Source of the DNA: Bordetella genomosp. 7
GTDB lineage: Bacteria; Pseudomonadota; Gammaproteobacteria; Burkholderiales; Burkholderiaceae_B
NCBI RefSeq assembly: GCF_002261265.1
Contig: NZ_NEVK01000004.1
Coordinates: 248,001 to 312,000, forward strand
Direction of reading: 5' to 3'
DNA length: 64,000 nucleotides
Below, piece by piece: positions 53,500-62,599 of this stretch. The notes below the pieces were generated by a model. That model searched no databases. It was not told where the DNA came from and saw nothing but the letters and a program-made list of their open reading frames with translations. Within the stretch, counting starts at the first letter, position 1. Each line of letters starts with the position of its first letter. Made by a program: the position numbers and the translations under genes.

Positions 53500-54804
53500 T
53501 CAATTGCCAGAAATATGGTTGGGTAGCCAGAGCGCCAGTTCGGGCCAGACCACCAGCATCAGCAACAGCAGGAACATCAGCAGGTGAAACGGGATGGTGC
53601 CCACCACCACGTCCGACAGATTTCCGCGCGCGATACTCTGGATGACGAACAGGTTGATGCCGATAGGCGGCGTGATCTGGCCCATTTCAATGAACAGCAC
53701 CACCACCACGCCGAACCACACGGGGTCGATGCCATAAGTGGCCAGCAGCGGGTACAGGAGCGGCACCGTGATCACGATCATGCCCAGGCTTTCGACCAGC
53801 GCGCCCAGTGCAGTGAACAGGATGAGCAATGCGATGAAAAAGCCCGTCTTGCTCAGGTTCATGTCGACGATGAATTCCGTCAGCGCCTCGCCCACCCCCG
53901 CATAACTCATGGCGTACGAAAAAACAAAAGCCGCGTACGTGATGAACAGGATATTGCTGACCATCAGCGTGGACCGCTTCAGGCTGGCCGCGAACTCGGC
54001 CCAGGAGAGGTCTCCGTAGAGGGCAGCGATCGCCACGGCCAGCAGGCATCCGGCCGCTGCCGCCTCTGTGGGCGTGGCAATGCCGGTATAGATGGCCCCC
54101 ATGATGCCCAGGATAAGCAACAGCACCGGAACGATGTCCACCAGGGAATGCAGCACCATCTGCCATGTCAGCCTGCCCGTCTCGGCAGGCGCGATTTCGG
54201 GGTGCGCCATTGCCTTGATCGCCACATACAACATGAACATCAAGGTCAGCACAATACCGGGCACGACTCCCGCCATGAACAGCTTGGCCACCGACGTTTC
54301 GGTAAAAGTGGCGTACACAATCATGGCGATGGACGGGGGTATCAGTATGCCCAGCGTGCCGCCCGCGGCCAGCGAGCCGGTGGCAAGCCGGGCGTCGTAT
54401 TTGCGCGCCTTCAGTTCGGGCAGCGCCACCTGCCCGATCGAGGCGGCAGTGGCTATGCTGGAGCCGCTCACGGCGGCGAATACGGCGCATCCCGCGATAT
54501 TGGTCTGCAGCAGCCCGCCCGGTATGCGGCGCACCAGCCGCGACAGCCCGCCGTACATGCGCATGCCCACTCCACTGCCCTGCAGCACCTCGGCCATCAG
54601 CACAAACAGCGGGATGGCAGTCAGTGTGTAGGCGTCCATGCTGCCCCAGGTCGTTATGCCGAGCCCATGCAGCGCGCCTATGCCGCCTTCCAGGTACAGG
54701 TAAAGCACACCCGGCAGCAGGATGGCATACGGCACCGCCAGGCCGGTGGCCAGCAGGCCGATGAAAAGCGCAAAAATCAAGACGATCAGGTATTCGCCAC
54801 CCAT
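53500..54804 (-). CDS. TRAP transporter large permease (DctM)
   Basis: 434 residues with about eleven to twelve spans. Recognised by GLATGLAVPYAILLPGVLYLYLEGG, GSSIATAASIGQVALPELKARKYD, AAGGTLGILIPPSIAMIVYATFTE, GIATPTEAAAAGCLLAV and GQITPPIGINLFVIQSIA. It is the main Na+-coupled channel part of the importer. It lies 36 bases after dctQ and shares the direction of dctP and dctQ. Confidence 0.95.
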   Translation of the reverse strand: MGGEYLIVLIFALFIGLLATGLAVPYAILLPGVLYLYLEGGIGALHGLGITTWGSMDAYTLTAIPLFVLMAEVLQGSGVGMRMYGGLSRLVRRIPGGLLQTNIAGCAVFAAVSGSSIATAASIGQVALPELKARKYDARLATGSLAAGGTLGILIPPSIAMIVYATFTETSVAKLFMAGVVPGIVLTLMFMLYVAIKAMAHPEIAPAETGRLTWQMVLHSLVDIVPVLLLILGIMGAIYTGIATPTEAAAAGCLLAVAIAALYGDLSWAEFAASLKRSTLMVSNILFITYAAFVFSYAMSYAGVGEALTEFIVDMNLSKTGFFIALLILFTALGALVESLGMIVITVPLLYPLLATYGIDPVWFGVVVVLFIEMGQITPPIGINLFVIQSIARGNLSDVVVGTIPFHLLMFLLLLMLVVWPELALWLPNHISGN

Positions 54805-54840
54805 GGCGTCCTCCGCTATCAGAACCGAGAGAAAGCGAGC

Positions 54841-55452
54841 TCAGCGCGGCAGCGCCCGCAGGCGCCGCACGTCGCCCGCCAGCACGCGCAACAGCGCCCA
54901 CAACAGGGCCAGCGTGCCCAATGGCATGGCCAGCCGGGGTATCCACAGCGGCGTCATCAGGGTTGTGGCAGCCACGTCGCCAGACTTCCAGCTCAGCCAC
55001 TCGAACCGCGCCAGCTCCACAAACAGCACCAGCGTGACCGCCGTGGCCAGCAGGTCGAAAAACAGGCGCAGGCGCGCCCGCCCGCGCGGGCCAAGGCGCT
55101 TTTCGACGAAATGCACGCTGTGGTAGGCATGCAGCAGCTGGCCCGAGGCAAGCGACAGAAAGGTAATGGCCACCAGCGCATAGCCGCCCAGCTCGTTGCT
55201 GAACTGGATCGACCAGCCAAAGGCGGAGCGCACCACCATCTCCGCGCCCATCAACAGCACCAGCCCGACCACAAGCACCTGGGCGGCCCATCGGCCCCAA
55301 CGCGCCGTGATGCCCTCGGGCGGGCTGAACGCGTCCCCGTCCGGGCCGGCCGCGGGGTCCGCAAGCGGTTGCCCGGCATCAGGCTGCGGGCACGCCGGAT
55401 CCGGCAAGACCCGAGGCGGCTCGCCATATATGAGTTGATCGCCCGGCGTCAT
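54841..55452 (-). CDS. TRAP transporter small permease (DctQ)
   Basis: 203 residues. A polar 65-residue N-terminus precedes four spans: VLVVGLVLLMGAEMVVRSAF, ELGGYALVAITFLSLASGQLL, FFDLLATAVTLVLFVELARF and MPLGTLALLWALLRVLAG. FVEKRLG in the loop fits DctQ. The ATG at 55452 sits just after the dctP stop; longer forms upstream overlap it. Confidence 0.88.
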   Translation of the reverse strand: MTPGDQLIYGEPPRVLPDPACPQPDAGQPLADPAAGPDGDAFSPPEGITARWGRWAAQVLVVGLVLLMGAEMVVRSAFGWSIQFSNELGGYALVAITFLSLASGQLLHAYHSVHFVEKRLGPRGRARLRLFFDLLATAVTLVLFVELARFEWLSWKSGDVAATTLMTPLWIPRLAMPLGTLALLWALLRVLAGDVRRLRALPR

Positions 55453-55454
55453 GG

Positions 55455-56453
55455 TCAGCGCCCCACTGCCTGGCGAACTTCCCGCAAGGCTTCCTGCACA
55501 GCAGGCCGCTCCTGGCCCCACTGCGTCCAGTACGGCTTGATGCGCTGCTCGGCCTCAGCCAGTTCGGCCGCGCTGGGCTCCGTGATCACCATTCCTTCTG
55601 CCGCCAGCTTGCGGGTCAGGTCTGCATCTTCGGCTGCCATGGCGTCGGTGGTGCGGCGCGTGTGTTCATCGACCAGGGCCTGGACTTTGGCGCGCGTGTC
55701 CGCGCTCAACGCCTGCCAGGCGTCCGTATTCACGAGAATCAGCGAATCGATGAAGCTGACATTCATGCGGTAGCTGTGCGTCAGCAGGTCGCGCCATACG
55801 TAGCCGTATCCAGAACTGGCCGTCAGCACGCCGTCGATGACGCCACGGTCGATGGCCGCGGCCACTTCGGACGTACCCAGGGTTACCGGGATGCCGCCCA
55901 GCAGCTTGATGAACTCGGCCTGCTCAGGCGAAATGACACGGATCTTCTGTCCGGCGATGTCGGCAAGCGACGTCAGCTTCTTCTTGGACCAGAACACGTT
56001 CTCGGGGAAGATATAACGGCCAAGCAGCGTAATGTTCTTCTTGGCGTACTCCTCGCGCAGGTATTTTTCTTCGATGCCCCAGGCCTGCTCGAACTGCGCG
56101 CGCGTGGGCAGGAACAAGGGCAGCCGCACAATTCCGCCCACCGGCACGCTGCCCAGGAAAAAGGCGTCGTCGCCCATCTGCACGATGTTGTCGGACACGG
56201 CCTGCGTAATGTTGGTCGCCGCTATCGGTATGGTGCCGCCCAGGTTCAGGCGGATGCTCAGTTCGCCCCCCGTTTCTTCCTGGATGGCGTCGAGCAGGCC
56301 CTTCAGGCCTTTGGCGGCTGTCACCGTGGATACCGCGTTATAGGTGTATGCGCGCCAGCGCTCTTTCGCCTGGGCCGGATACGCCAGCAGAGCCATGCAG
56401 GCCACCAGGCAAACCGCTCCTGCACGCCGCAGGAAACCGTCGGATACGACCAT
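55455..56453 (-). CDS. TRAP transporter solute-binding protein (DctP)
   Basis: 332 residues with a signal peptide (LVACMALLAYPAQA). TRAP marks: LLDAIQEETGGELSIRLNLGG, NIVQMGDDAFFLGS, and the Arg in GQKIRVISPEQAEFIKLLGG, which usually binds the ligand carboxylate, then TSEVAAAIDRGVIDGVL. Brings an organic acid to DctQM. GAGGAG lies 8 bases before the ATG. It is the first gene of the leftward catabolic cluster with the operator-like motif 107 bases before its start. Confidence 0.93.
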   Translation of the reverse strand: MVVSDGFLRRAGAVCLVACMALLAYPAQAKERWRAYTYNAVSTVTAAKGLKGLLDAIQEETGGELSIRLNLGGTIPIAATNITQAVSDNIVQMGDDAFFLGSVPVGGIVRLPLFLPTRAQFEQAWGIEEKYLREEYAKKNITLLGRYIFPENVFWSKKKLTSLADIAGQKIRVISPEQAEFIKLLGGIPVTLGTSEVAAAIDRGVIDGVLTASSGYGYVWRDLLTHSYRMNVSFIDSLILVNTDAWQALSADTRAKVQALVDEHTRRTTDAMAAEDADLTRKLAAEGMVITEPSAAELAEAEQRIKPYWTQWGQERPAVQEALREVRQAVGR

Positions 56454-56559
56454 GTCTCTCTCCTCTGTTGTTATCTGCCGCGCGTTCGCCGGGCGAATGC
56501 GGGTTGCAGGTACGTTAGGCCTGATGTGCAGCCAGAGGAAGGAGGCGTATCTACCGAGG

Positions 56560-56576
56560 TTTCATATATTGAACTT
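56560..56576. promoter_or_regulatory. IclR-type operator candidate before dctP
   Basis: TTTCATATATTGAACTT, part of a near palindrome GTTTCA-N4-TTGAAC (56559-56574). It lies 12 bases after the IclR gene ending at 56589 and about 115 bases before dctP, in the right place to control the operon. Confidence 0.6.
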
Positions 56577-56588
56577 TAAACCGCTCGC

Positions 56589-57440
56589 TCACGCGCCGTC
56601 GGATGCAGGCGCATCGGCCTGATGGCCCAGCAGCGTGCTGATGGCGCGTGCTTCGCGGCGCACCGCCGCCGCAATGGGCCCGTCGGCCGATGCATCGAAA
56701 CCACCGGTCGCGCCCAGCGCCGTCAGCACCGCACATGTACGGCCCGTGTAATCGGCCACTGGCGCCGCCACCGCGCTGATGCCCTTGAGGTTGGTGTCGC
56801 GAACCGTGGCGCATCCCGCGGAGCGCACGGCGCGGCGCAATGTGCCGATGGGGTCTGCGCTGTCGAGCAGCGCGCGCTGTTCGGGCTGCGCGGCGTCCAG
56901 TTCCGCCCGGGCGCGCGCCAGAACCGCCGGCTCATCGAGTTGCGCCAGAAACACCCGGCCCGTGGCCGACCAAAGCAACGGCATCACCGACCCTACCCGC
57001 ACGTTCAAGGTCACCGGCAGGCCGGGCTCTTCGAACCGCACAATGGTGGGCCCCTTATTGCCCATGACGGCAAGAAAGCATGTCACTTCGAGCGATTCGC
57101 GCAGGCGCGCCAGTGCAGGTTCGGCCAGGCGGATGGGGTCGGCCTGGCGCATCGCCGCAACGCCCAGCAGCAGCGTCTGCAGGCCCAGGTAGTACTGCTG
57201 TGTAACGGCATCCTGCTGGACCAGCTCTTGTTCGATCAGGCTGGCCAGGTAGCGGTGCACCTTGGCCGGGCTTTCCTGCACATGGGCTGCCAGCGCCGTC
57301 AGTGTGGCGCGCCCGCCCAGCCGGGCGAGACCCTTGAGTACCGCCATGCCGGTTTCCACCGCCTGCACGCGCTGGCGGCGGTCGGGTGCGGGGCTTGCGG
57401 CGGCCGACGGCGCGCGCGGCTTGGGGGTTTTGCTAGGCAT
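56589..57440 (-). CDS. Second IclR family regulator
   Basis: 283 residues. After a polar tail, the HTH part (QAVETGMAVLKGLARLGGRATLTALAAHVQESPAKVHRYL) and IclR effector domain (LVQQDAVTQQYYLGLQTLLLG; LPVTLNVRVGSVMPLLWSATGRVFLAQL; CATVRDTNLKGISAVAAPV) are clear. The ATG at 57440 is preferred over an ATG at 57491 with no ribosome site. It is divergent from the TctC/P450 operon, with TACGC repeats between them; either this operon or the TRAP cluster could be its target. Confidence 0.93.
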   Translation of the reverse strand: MPSKTPKPRAPSAAASPAPDRRQRVQAVETGMAVLKGLARLGGRATLTALAAHVQESPAKVHRYLASLIEQELVQQDAVTQQYYLGLQTLLLGVAAMRQADPIRLAEPALARLRESLEVTCFLAVMGNKGPTIVRFEEPGLPVTLNVRVGSVMPLLWSATGRVFLAQLDEPAVLARARAELDAAQPEQRALLDSADPIGTLRRAVRSAGCATVRDTNLKGISAVAAPVADYTGRTCAVLTALGATGGFDASADGPIAAAVRREARAISTLLGHQADAPASDGA

Positions 57441-57492
57441 ATAGGCAATCCAGGGATAGGGAAAACACTCGGGCGCGTCGCATTTATTCATT

Positions 57493-57517
57493 TACGCATA
57501 GCGTATATGATTTACGC
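57493..57517. promoter_or_regulatory. Triple TACGC/GCGTA operator array
   Basis: Half-sites TACGC (57493-57497), GCGTA (57501-57505) and TACGC (57513-57517) alternate between the IclR gene and the TctC/P450 operon. The first pair forms TACGC-ATA-GCGTA. The two TACGC sites are 20 bases apart, about two helical turns. Confidence 0.6.
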
Positions 57518-57563
57518 AAGAATAAGAACCGCGCCCCGCCGCGCATCCCTCTGGAGAGAGACT

Positions 57564-58544
57564 ATGTCCCTGCGCAAGACCCTGATGACCATCGGGCTGC
57601 TAGCCCTGCCGATGCTGGCGCCTGCCGGCGCAGCCGCCCAGGATTACCCCAGCAAGCCGCTGCGCTGGATCGTGCCCTATGCCGCCGGCGGCGGCTCTGA
57701 TTTCCTGGCCCGCACCATCGGGCAGGCGCTGTCGGAGCGCATCGGCCAACCCGTCGTGGTGGACAACAAGCCGGGCGGCAACACGGCTATCGGTGCGTCC
57801 GACACCGCGCGCGCGGCGCCCGATGGCTACACCATGCTGTCGGCCGACAACGGCACGCTGGTATTCAACCCGGTGCTCTACAAGCAGCTGTCGTACAACC
57901 CGGCCCAAGACCTGGCGCCCGTGTCCCTGATGGGCAAGTTCCCCATGATTCTGGTGGTGGGCCCGGCCAGCAAGGCCACCGACGTCAAGGCCTTCATCGA
58001 TGAGGCGCGCGGCAAGCAAAGCGGCATGAACTTCGCTTCGGCCGGGGCTGGCAGCCCGCACCACCTGGCCATGGAGCTGTTCAAGGTCGAGACCGGCCTG
58101 AATAACATGGTGCACGTGCCGTATCGGGGCGCCGCCCCGGCGCTGAGCGACCTGGCCGCGGGCCAGGTGCCCGCGATGATGGTGGACATGGCCGCCGGGG
58201 CCGGCTTTATCAAGGCAGGCAAGGTGCGCCCCCTGGCGGTGGCCAACCCCACCCGCCTGCCCCAGCTGCCCGATGTGCCCACCTTTGCCGAGCTGGGCTA
58301 CAAGAATGTCGAGGCCGCCGCCCTGGTGGGGCTGGTGGTGCCCGCCAAGACAGCGCCGGCAGTCATTGACGCCCTGAACAAGCAATTGGTGGCGACGATC
58401 AACGACCCCGCCGTCAATAAGCGCCTGGTGGATTTCGGCATAGAGCCCGTGGGCGACACCCCGGCAGAGTTCAACGCCCTGCTGCAACGGGAACGCGCCC
58501 GCTGGCACAAGCTGATCCAGGACCTGAACATCAAGCTGGACTGA
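57564..58544 (+). CDS. TctC/Bug family solute-binding protein
   Basis: 326 residues with a Sec signal (LMTIGLLALPMLAPAGAAA). Family marks: YPSKPLRWIVPYAAGGGSDFLAR, IGQPVVVDNKPGGNTAIGA, AAPDGYTMLSADNGT and PGGN/GSPHH-type loops (SAGAGSPHHLAMELF). Bug proteins bind carboxylates and feed tripartite tricarboxylate transporters. No TctA/TctB genes are adjacent, so it uses a membrane part encoded elsewhere or only senses. GGAGAGAG precedes the ATG at 57564. Cotranscribed with the P450 (12-base gap), suggesting it binds that enzyme's substrate. Confidence 0.93.
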   Translation: MSLRKTLMTIGLLALPMLAPAGAAAQDYPSKPLRWIVPYAAGGGSDFLARTIGQALSERIGQPVVVDNKPGGNTAIGASDTARAAPDGYTMLSADNGTLVFNPVLYKQLSYNPAQDLAPVSLMGKFPMILVVGPASKATDVKAFIDEARGKQSGMNFASAGAGSPHHLAMELFKVETGLNNMVHVPYRGAAPALSDLAAGQVPAMMVDMAAGAGFIKAGKVRPLAVANPTRLPQLPDVPTFAELGYKNVEAAALVGLVVPAKTAPAVIDALNKQLVATINDPAVNKRLVDFGIEPVGDTPAEFNALLQRERARWHKLIQDLNIKLD

Positions 58545-58556
58545 GGTTCGCCCGTC

Positions 58557-60893
58557 ATGACCCCGATCGAAACGGCTCGCCCTTCGGGCTGCCCCATCGA
58601 CCACACCGCGTCCGGCGCGGGCTGCCCCGTCAGTCCGCGCGCCGCGGAGTTCGACCCTTTTGGCGATGCCTATCAACAGGACCCGCCCGAATACCTGCGC
58701 TGGGCGCGGGAACAGGAGCCGGTGTTCTACAGCCCCAGGCTGGGCTACTGGGTCGTGACGCGCTATGACGACATCAAGGCGATCTTCCGCGACAACCTGA
58801 CCTTCAGCCCGTCGATCGCCCTGGAAAAAATCACCCCTACGGGCCCCGAGGCCAATGCCGTGCTGGAATCGTACGGCTATGCGATGAACCGCACGCTGGT
58901 CAACGAAGACGAACCCGCGCACATGCCGCGGCGGCGCGTGCTGATGGAACCCTTTACGCCCGCCGCGCTCAAGCATCACGAACCGTTGGTGCGGCGCCTG
59001 ACGCGCGAGTATGTCGACCGCTTCATCGATGACGGCCGCGCCGACCTGGTCGACCAGATTCTTTGGGAAGTTCCGCTGACCGTGGCCCTGCACTTCCTGG
59101 GCGTGCCCGAAGAAGACATGGACATGCTGCGCAAATACTCCATTGCGCACACCGTGAACACGTGGGGCCGCCCCAGGCCGGAGGAACAGGTGGCGGTGGC
59201 GCACGCCGTGGGCAACTTCTGGCAGTTCGCCGGCAAGGTGCTCGAGAAAATGCGGCGCGATCCGTCGGGCCCCGGATGGATGCAGTACGGCATACGCAAG
59301 CAGAAAGAGCATCCGGATATCGTCACGGACTCATATCTGCATTCGATGATGATGGCGGGCATCGTGGCCGCCCATGAAACCACCGCCAACGCGTCGGCCA
59401 ACGCCATGAAGCTGCTGCTGCAGCACCCCCAGGCCTGGCGCGACATCTGCGAAGACCCGGGCCTGATTCCCAATGCCGTAGAGGAATGCCTGCGTCACAA
59501 CGGATCGGTGGCGGCATGGCGGCGGCTGGCCACCAAAGACGTGGAAATTTCCGGCGTGAAGATTCCGGCAGGCGCCAGGCTGCTCATTGTGTCCTCGTCG
59601 GCCAACCATGACGAACGGCACTTTGCCGACGCCGACCTGTTCGACATCCGGCGCGAGAACGCCACTGACCAGCTCACCTTCGGCTACGGCGCGCATCAAT
59701 GCATGGGCAAGAACCTGGCCCGCATGGAGATGCAGATCTTTCTGCAGGAGTTCACGCGGCGGCTGCCGCACATGCGGCTCGCCGAACAGCAGTTCACCTA
59801 CCTGCCCAACACCTCGTTCCGAGGCCCGGAGCACCTGTGGGTGGAATGGAACCCGGCGCTCAACCCCGAACGTCAACGCCCGGAATTGCTGCACATACAG
59901 CACCCGGCGCGCATCGGCGAACCCACCGTCCATGCCATCACGCGTACCGTGGTGGTGCAACACGTAGAACCCGCCTGCCGCGACATCGTGCGGCTGCGCC
60001 TGGCCAGCCTGGATGGGTCACCCCTGCCGCGCTGGGCGCCCGGCGCGCATATCGACATCGAATGCGGCGACACCGGCATGTCGCGGCAGTATTCCCTGTG
60101 TGGCGATCCTGCCGACAGCACCAGTTTCGAAATAGCCGTGCTGCGCGAACCGGCGGGACGCGGCGGTTCGCAATGGGTGCACAGCCATGTCCGGCCTGGC
60201 GACAGGCTGCGCATCCGCGGCCCCCGCAACCATTTCCGGCTCGACCCCGACGCCCGGCATGTGCTGTTGGTGGCGGGCGGCATTGGCATTACGCCTATCA
60301 GCGCCATGGCGCGCGCAGCCCGCGAACAAGGCATCGACTACCAGCTGCACTACAGCGGCCGTACACGCGCCGGCATGGCGATGCTGGACGAGCTGGCCGG
60401 CCTGCATGGCGACCGTCTGCATGTCTATGTATCGGACGAGCAGCGGCGCAACGACTTCCGTGCCCTGCTGGAACGCGCGCCCGCCGATGCCCAGATCTAC
60501 GCATGCGGGCCGCAACGCATGCTGGATGCGCTGGCCACCGCCTGTGCCGATCGCGGCTGGCCGGAAGACGCGCTGCGTGTCGAGCATTTTCATTCCTCGG
60601 CCGGCAAACTGGATCCGTCCCGCGAGCACGCGTTCGACGCAGAACTCAGGGACTCGGGCCTGGTCGTCCACGTGGCGGCGGACCAGACGCTGCTGGCGGC
60701 GCTGCGCGCCGCCAATATCGATGTCCAGAGCGACTGCGAAGAAGGCCTGTGCGGCTCGTGCGAGGTCCGCGTGCTTGCCGGCGACGTCGATCATCGCGAT
60801 GTGGTGCTTACCCGCGGCGAACGGGCCTCCAACTCGAAGATGATGTCGTGTTGTTCGCGCGCGGCGGGCAAGAAGATCGTGCTCGAACTGTAG
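58557..60893 (+). CDS. Self-sufficient cytochrome P450 (class VII, CYP116B-like)
   Basis: 778 residues in one chain: P450 (about 1-440), FMN/NAD(P)H reductase (about 460-680), and plant-type 2Fe-2S ferredoxin (690-778). P450 marks: I-helix AGIVAAHETTA (267-277), ECLR, and haem FGYGAHQCMG with ligand Cys382. Reductase: FMN motif RQYS (510-513) and nucleotide GGIGITP (574-580). Fe-S ligands Cys727, Cys732, Cys735 and Cys765. This is the P450RhF/CYP116B layout, which needs no other redox partner to hydroxylate or dealkylate substrates such as aromatics. Substrate unknown. A hairpin follows the stop. Confidence 0.93.
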   Translation: MTPIETARPSGCPIDHTASGAGCPVSPRAAEFDPFGDAYQQDPPEYLRWAREQEPVFYSPRLGYWVVTRYDDIKAIFRDNLTFSPSIALEKITPTGPEANAVLESYGYAMNRTLVNEDEPAHMPRRRVLMEPFTPAALKHHEPLVRRLTREYVDRFIDDGRADLVDQILWEVPLTVALHFLGVPEEDMDMLRKYSIAHTVNTWGRPRPEEQVAVAHAVGNFWQFAGKVLEKMRRDPSGPGWMQYGIRKQKEHPDIVTDSYLHSMMMAGIVAAHETTANASANAMKLLLQHPQAWRDICEDPGLIPNAVEECLRHNGSVAAWRRLATKDVEISGVKIPAGARLLIVSSSANHDERHFADADLFDIRRENATDQLTFGYGAHQCMGKNLARMEMQIFLQEFTRRLPHMRLAEQQFTYLPNTSFRGPEHLWVEWNPALNPERQRPELLHIQHPARIGEPTVHAITRTVVVQHVEPACRDIVRLRLASLDGSPLPRWAPGAHIDIECGDTGMSRQYSLCGDPADSTSFEIAVLREPAGRGGSQWVHSHVRPGDRLRIRGPRNHFRLDPDARHVLLVAGGIGITPISAMARAAREQGIDYQLHYSGRTRAGMAMLDELAGLHGDRLHVYVSDEQRRNDFRALLERAPADAQIYACGPQRMLDALATACADRGWPEDALRVEHFHSSAGKLDPSREHAFDAELRDSGLVVHVAADQTLLAALRAANIDVQSDCEEGLCGSCEVRVLAGDVDHRDVVLTRGERASNSKMMSCCSRAAGKKIVLEL

Positions 60894-60898
60894 GCGCG

Positions 60899-60917
60899 GG
60901 GCCGCCGGAGGCGGCCC
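60899..60917 (+). terminator. Hairpin after the P450 gene
   Basis: GGGCCGCC-GGA-GGCGGCCC is an 8-bp perfect stem starting 5 bases past the stop, followed by GATTCTT. The T run is poor, so it is a weak intrinsic terminator or mRNA end. Confidence 0.5.
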
Positions 60918-60940
60918 GATTCTTGCTGGCGGGTCACGCC

Positions 60941-61858
60941 ATGACCCGACCGTCCGCACACCCCAGCGCCATCCGGATAGGTATTTCCGGCTGGCGCTAT
61001 GCGCCCTGGCGCGGCACTTTCTATCCCGACGACCTGCCGCAAGCGCAGGAACTCACGTACGCCTCGCATCAGGTGCCCACTATCGAGATCAACGGCACGT
61101 TCTATTCGCTGCAGCGGCCGGAGTGGTTCGCGCGCTGGCGCGACGCCACGCCTGGCGGGTTCATGTTCAGCGTCAAGGGCACGCGCTACATCACCCACCG
61201 GTTGCGGCTGCGAGATATCGATACACCCCTGGCGAATTTCCTGGCCTCGGGCCTGTTCGAACTGCAGGAAAAACTGGGCCCGATACTGTGGCAGTTTCCG
61301 CCGTCGATGCCATTCGACCCGGAGCGTTTCGAGCATTTCCTGTCGCTGCTGCCGGCCGACACCGACGCGGCGGCACGGCTGGCGGCGCGGCACGACGAGC
61401 GCATGGCCGGGCGTGCCGCGCTGGATCCCGGCCCGCGCCGCCCGGTGCGCCACGCCGTCGAGATCCGCCACGAGAGTTTCGCCTGCCCGGAGTTCGTGCA
61501 GATGCTGCGCGCCCATAACGTCGCACTGGTCACCGCCGATACCGCCGGCAAATGGCCGCTGCTGGAAGACCCCACCGCCGACTTCGCGTATCTGCGGCTG
61601 CACGGCGACAAGGAACTGTACGCCAGCGGCTATACCGATGAAGCATTGAAGCGCTGGGCCAGCCGCATCCGCGCCTGGTCGCACGGCAAAGAGCCGCGTG
61701 ATGCGCGGCGCGCCGGGCCGCGCCCCGGGCGCGCCTACGGCCCGCGCGACATCTATTGCTATTTCGACAACGACATCAAGGTCAAGGCGCCGAGGGACGC
61801 GCGCACCCTCGCGGGTCTGCTGAACCTGCCCCTGAGGCCTGTGGCGCCACCGCAATAG
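60941..61858 (+). CDS. DUF72 family protein
   Basis: 305 residues, TIM-barrel-like. Marks: IRIGISGWRYAPWRGTFYP at the start, INGTFYSLQRPEWFARW, FSVKGTRYITHRLRL, LGPILWQFPPSM, AVEIRHESF and AYLRLHGDKELYASGYTDEAL. YCYFDNDIKVKAP ends the conserved region. The activity of this widespread family is not known. It starts 48 bases after the P450 stop with a weak ribosome site. Confidence 0.9.
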   Translation: MTRPSAHPSAIRIGISGWRYAPWRGTFYPDDLPQAQELTYASHQVPTIEINGTFYSLQRPEWFARWRDATPGGFMFSVKGTRYITHRLRLRDIDTPLANFLASGLFELQEKLGPILWQFPPSMPFDPERFEHFLSLLPADTDAAARLAARHDERMAGRAALDPGPRRPVRHAVEIRHESFACPEFVQMLRAHNVALVTADTAGKWPLLEDPTADFAYLRLHGDKELYASGYTDEALKRWASRIRAWSHGKEPRDARRAGPRPGRAYGPRDIYCYFDNDIKVKAPRDARTLAGLLNLPLRPVAPPQ

Positions 61859-61969
61859 CGCGGCATGGCGGCCCGACGCCCGTGCCCGCTGGCCGGCAGC
61901 CGGGTTGACGGTGTCCTGTGCGCGGGCCTATTCTCGAACGTTCGGGTGCGATGGAACAGGGCCGGTCAG

Positions 61970-62599
61970 GTGGCAGCACATTATTGCGTGGGGGTATTGC
62001 TCGCGGCCGGCGAAGGCTCGCGATTCCGCGCTGCGCGCCCGCACGACGGCGACGGCGCCCACAAGCTGCTCGCCGCGCTGCTCGATGGCCGCGCGGTGGC
62101 GCAGGCCAGTGCGTCCACCTTGCTTTCCGTCTTGCCCGATACGATCGCGGTGGTAGGCGGCCAGCCGCCGGAACTCGCCACCATGCTGTCGCGCCTGGGC
62201 TGCTCCCTTCTGCAGGCGCCGCCCCCGCCGCGCGGCATGGGCATCTCTCTGGCCGCCGCCGCCCGCCATTTGCTGGCCCGCCCGGCTCCTGGCGGCCAAC
62301 TGCCCGGCTGCGTCGTCGCGCTGGCCGACATGCCCTGGGTACGCGCCAGCACGCTGCACCAGCTGCTGCAACACGCCGGCCCGGATCGCATCGTGGCGCC
62401 CGCATACCAGGGCAGGCGCGGCCACCCCGTGGTATTTGGCGCCGCCTTCCTGCACGAACTCGCTGGGCTCGAAGGCGATTCTGGCGCCCGGGCCCTGGTG
62501 GCGCGCCACGGCGCGCTTGAAATCAACTGCGATGACCCCGGCATCCTGATGGATATCGACGTCCCCCAAGACCTGCTCACAGGAGACTCAAGCTCATGA
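61970..62599 (+). CDS. MocA/MobA-like molybdenum cofactor nucleotidyltransferase
   Basis: 209 residues. NTP_transf_3 marks: VGVLLAAGEGSRFRAA at the start binds NTP, HKLLAALLDGRAVAQ, VVALADMPWVRASTL with the metal-binding Asp, and GRRGHPVVFG. MocA adds CMP to molybdopterin for enzymes such as xanthine dehydrogenase. The GTG at 61970 is chosen to begin near the family start; an ATG at 61865 would add 35 residues without similarity. Overlaps xdhC-like gene by 4 bases (ATGA). Confidence 0.85.
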   Translation: MAAHYCVGVLLAAGEGSRFRAARPHDGDGAHKLLAALLDGRAVAQASASTLLSVLPDTIAVVGGQPPELATMLSRLGCSLLQAPPPPRGMGISLAAAARHLLARPAPGGQLPGCVVALADMPWVRASTLHQLLQHAGPDRIVAPAYQGRRGHPVVFGAAFLHELAGLEGDSGARALVARHGALEINCDDPGILMDIDVPQDLLTGDSSS

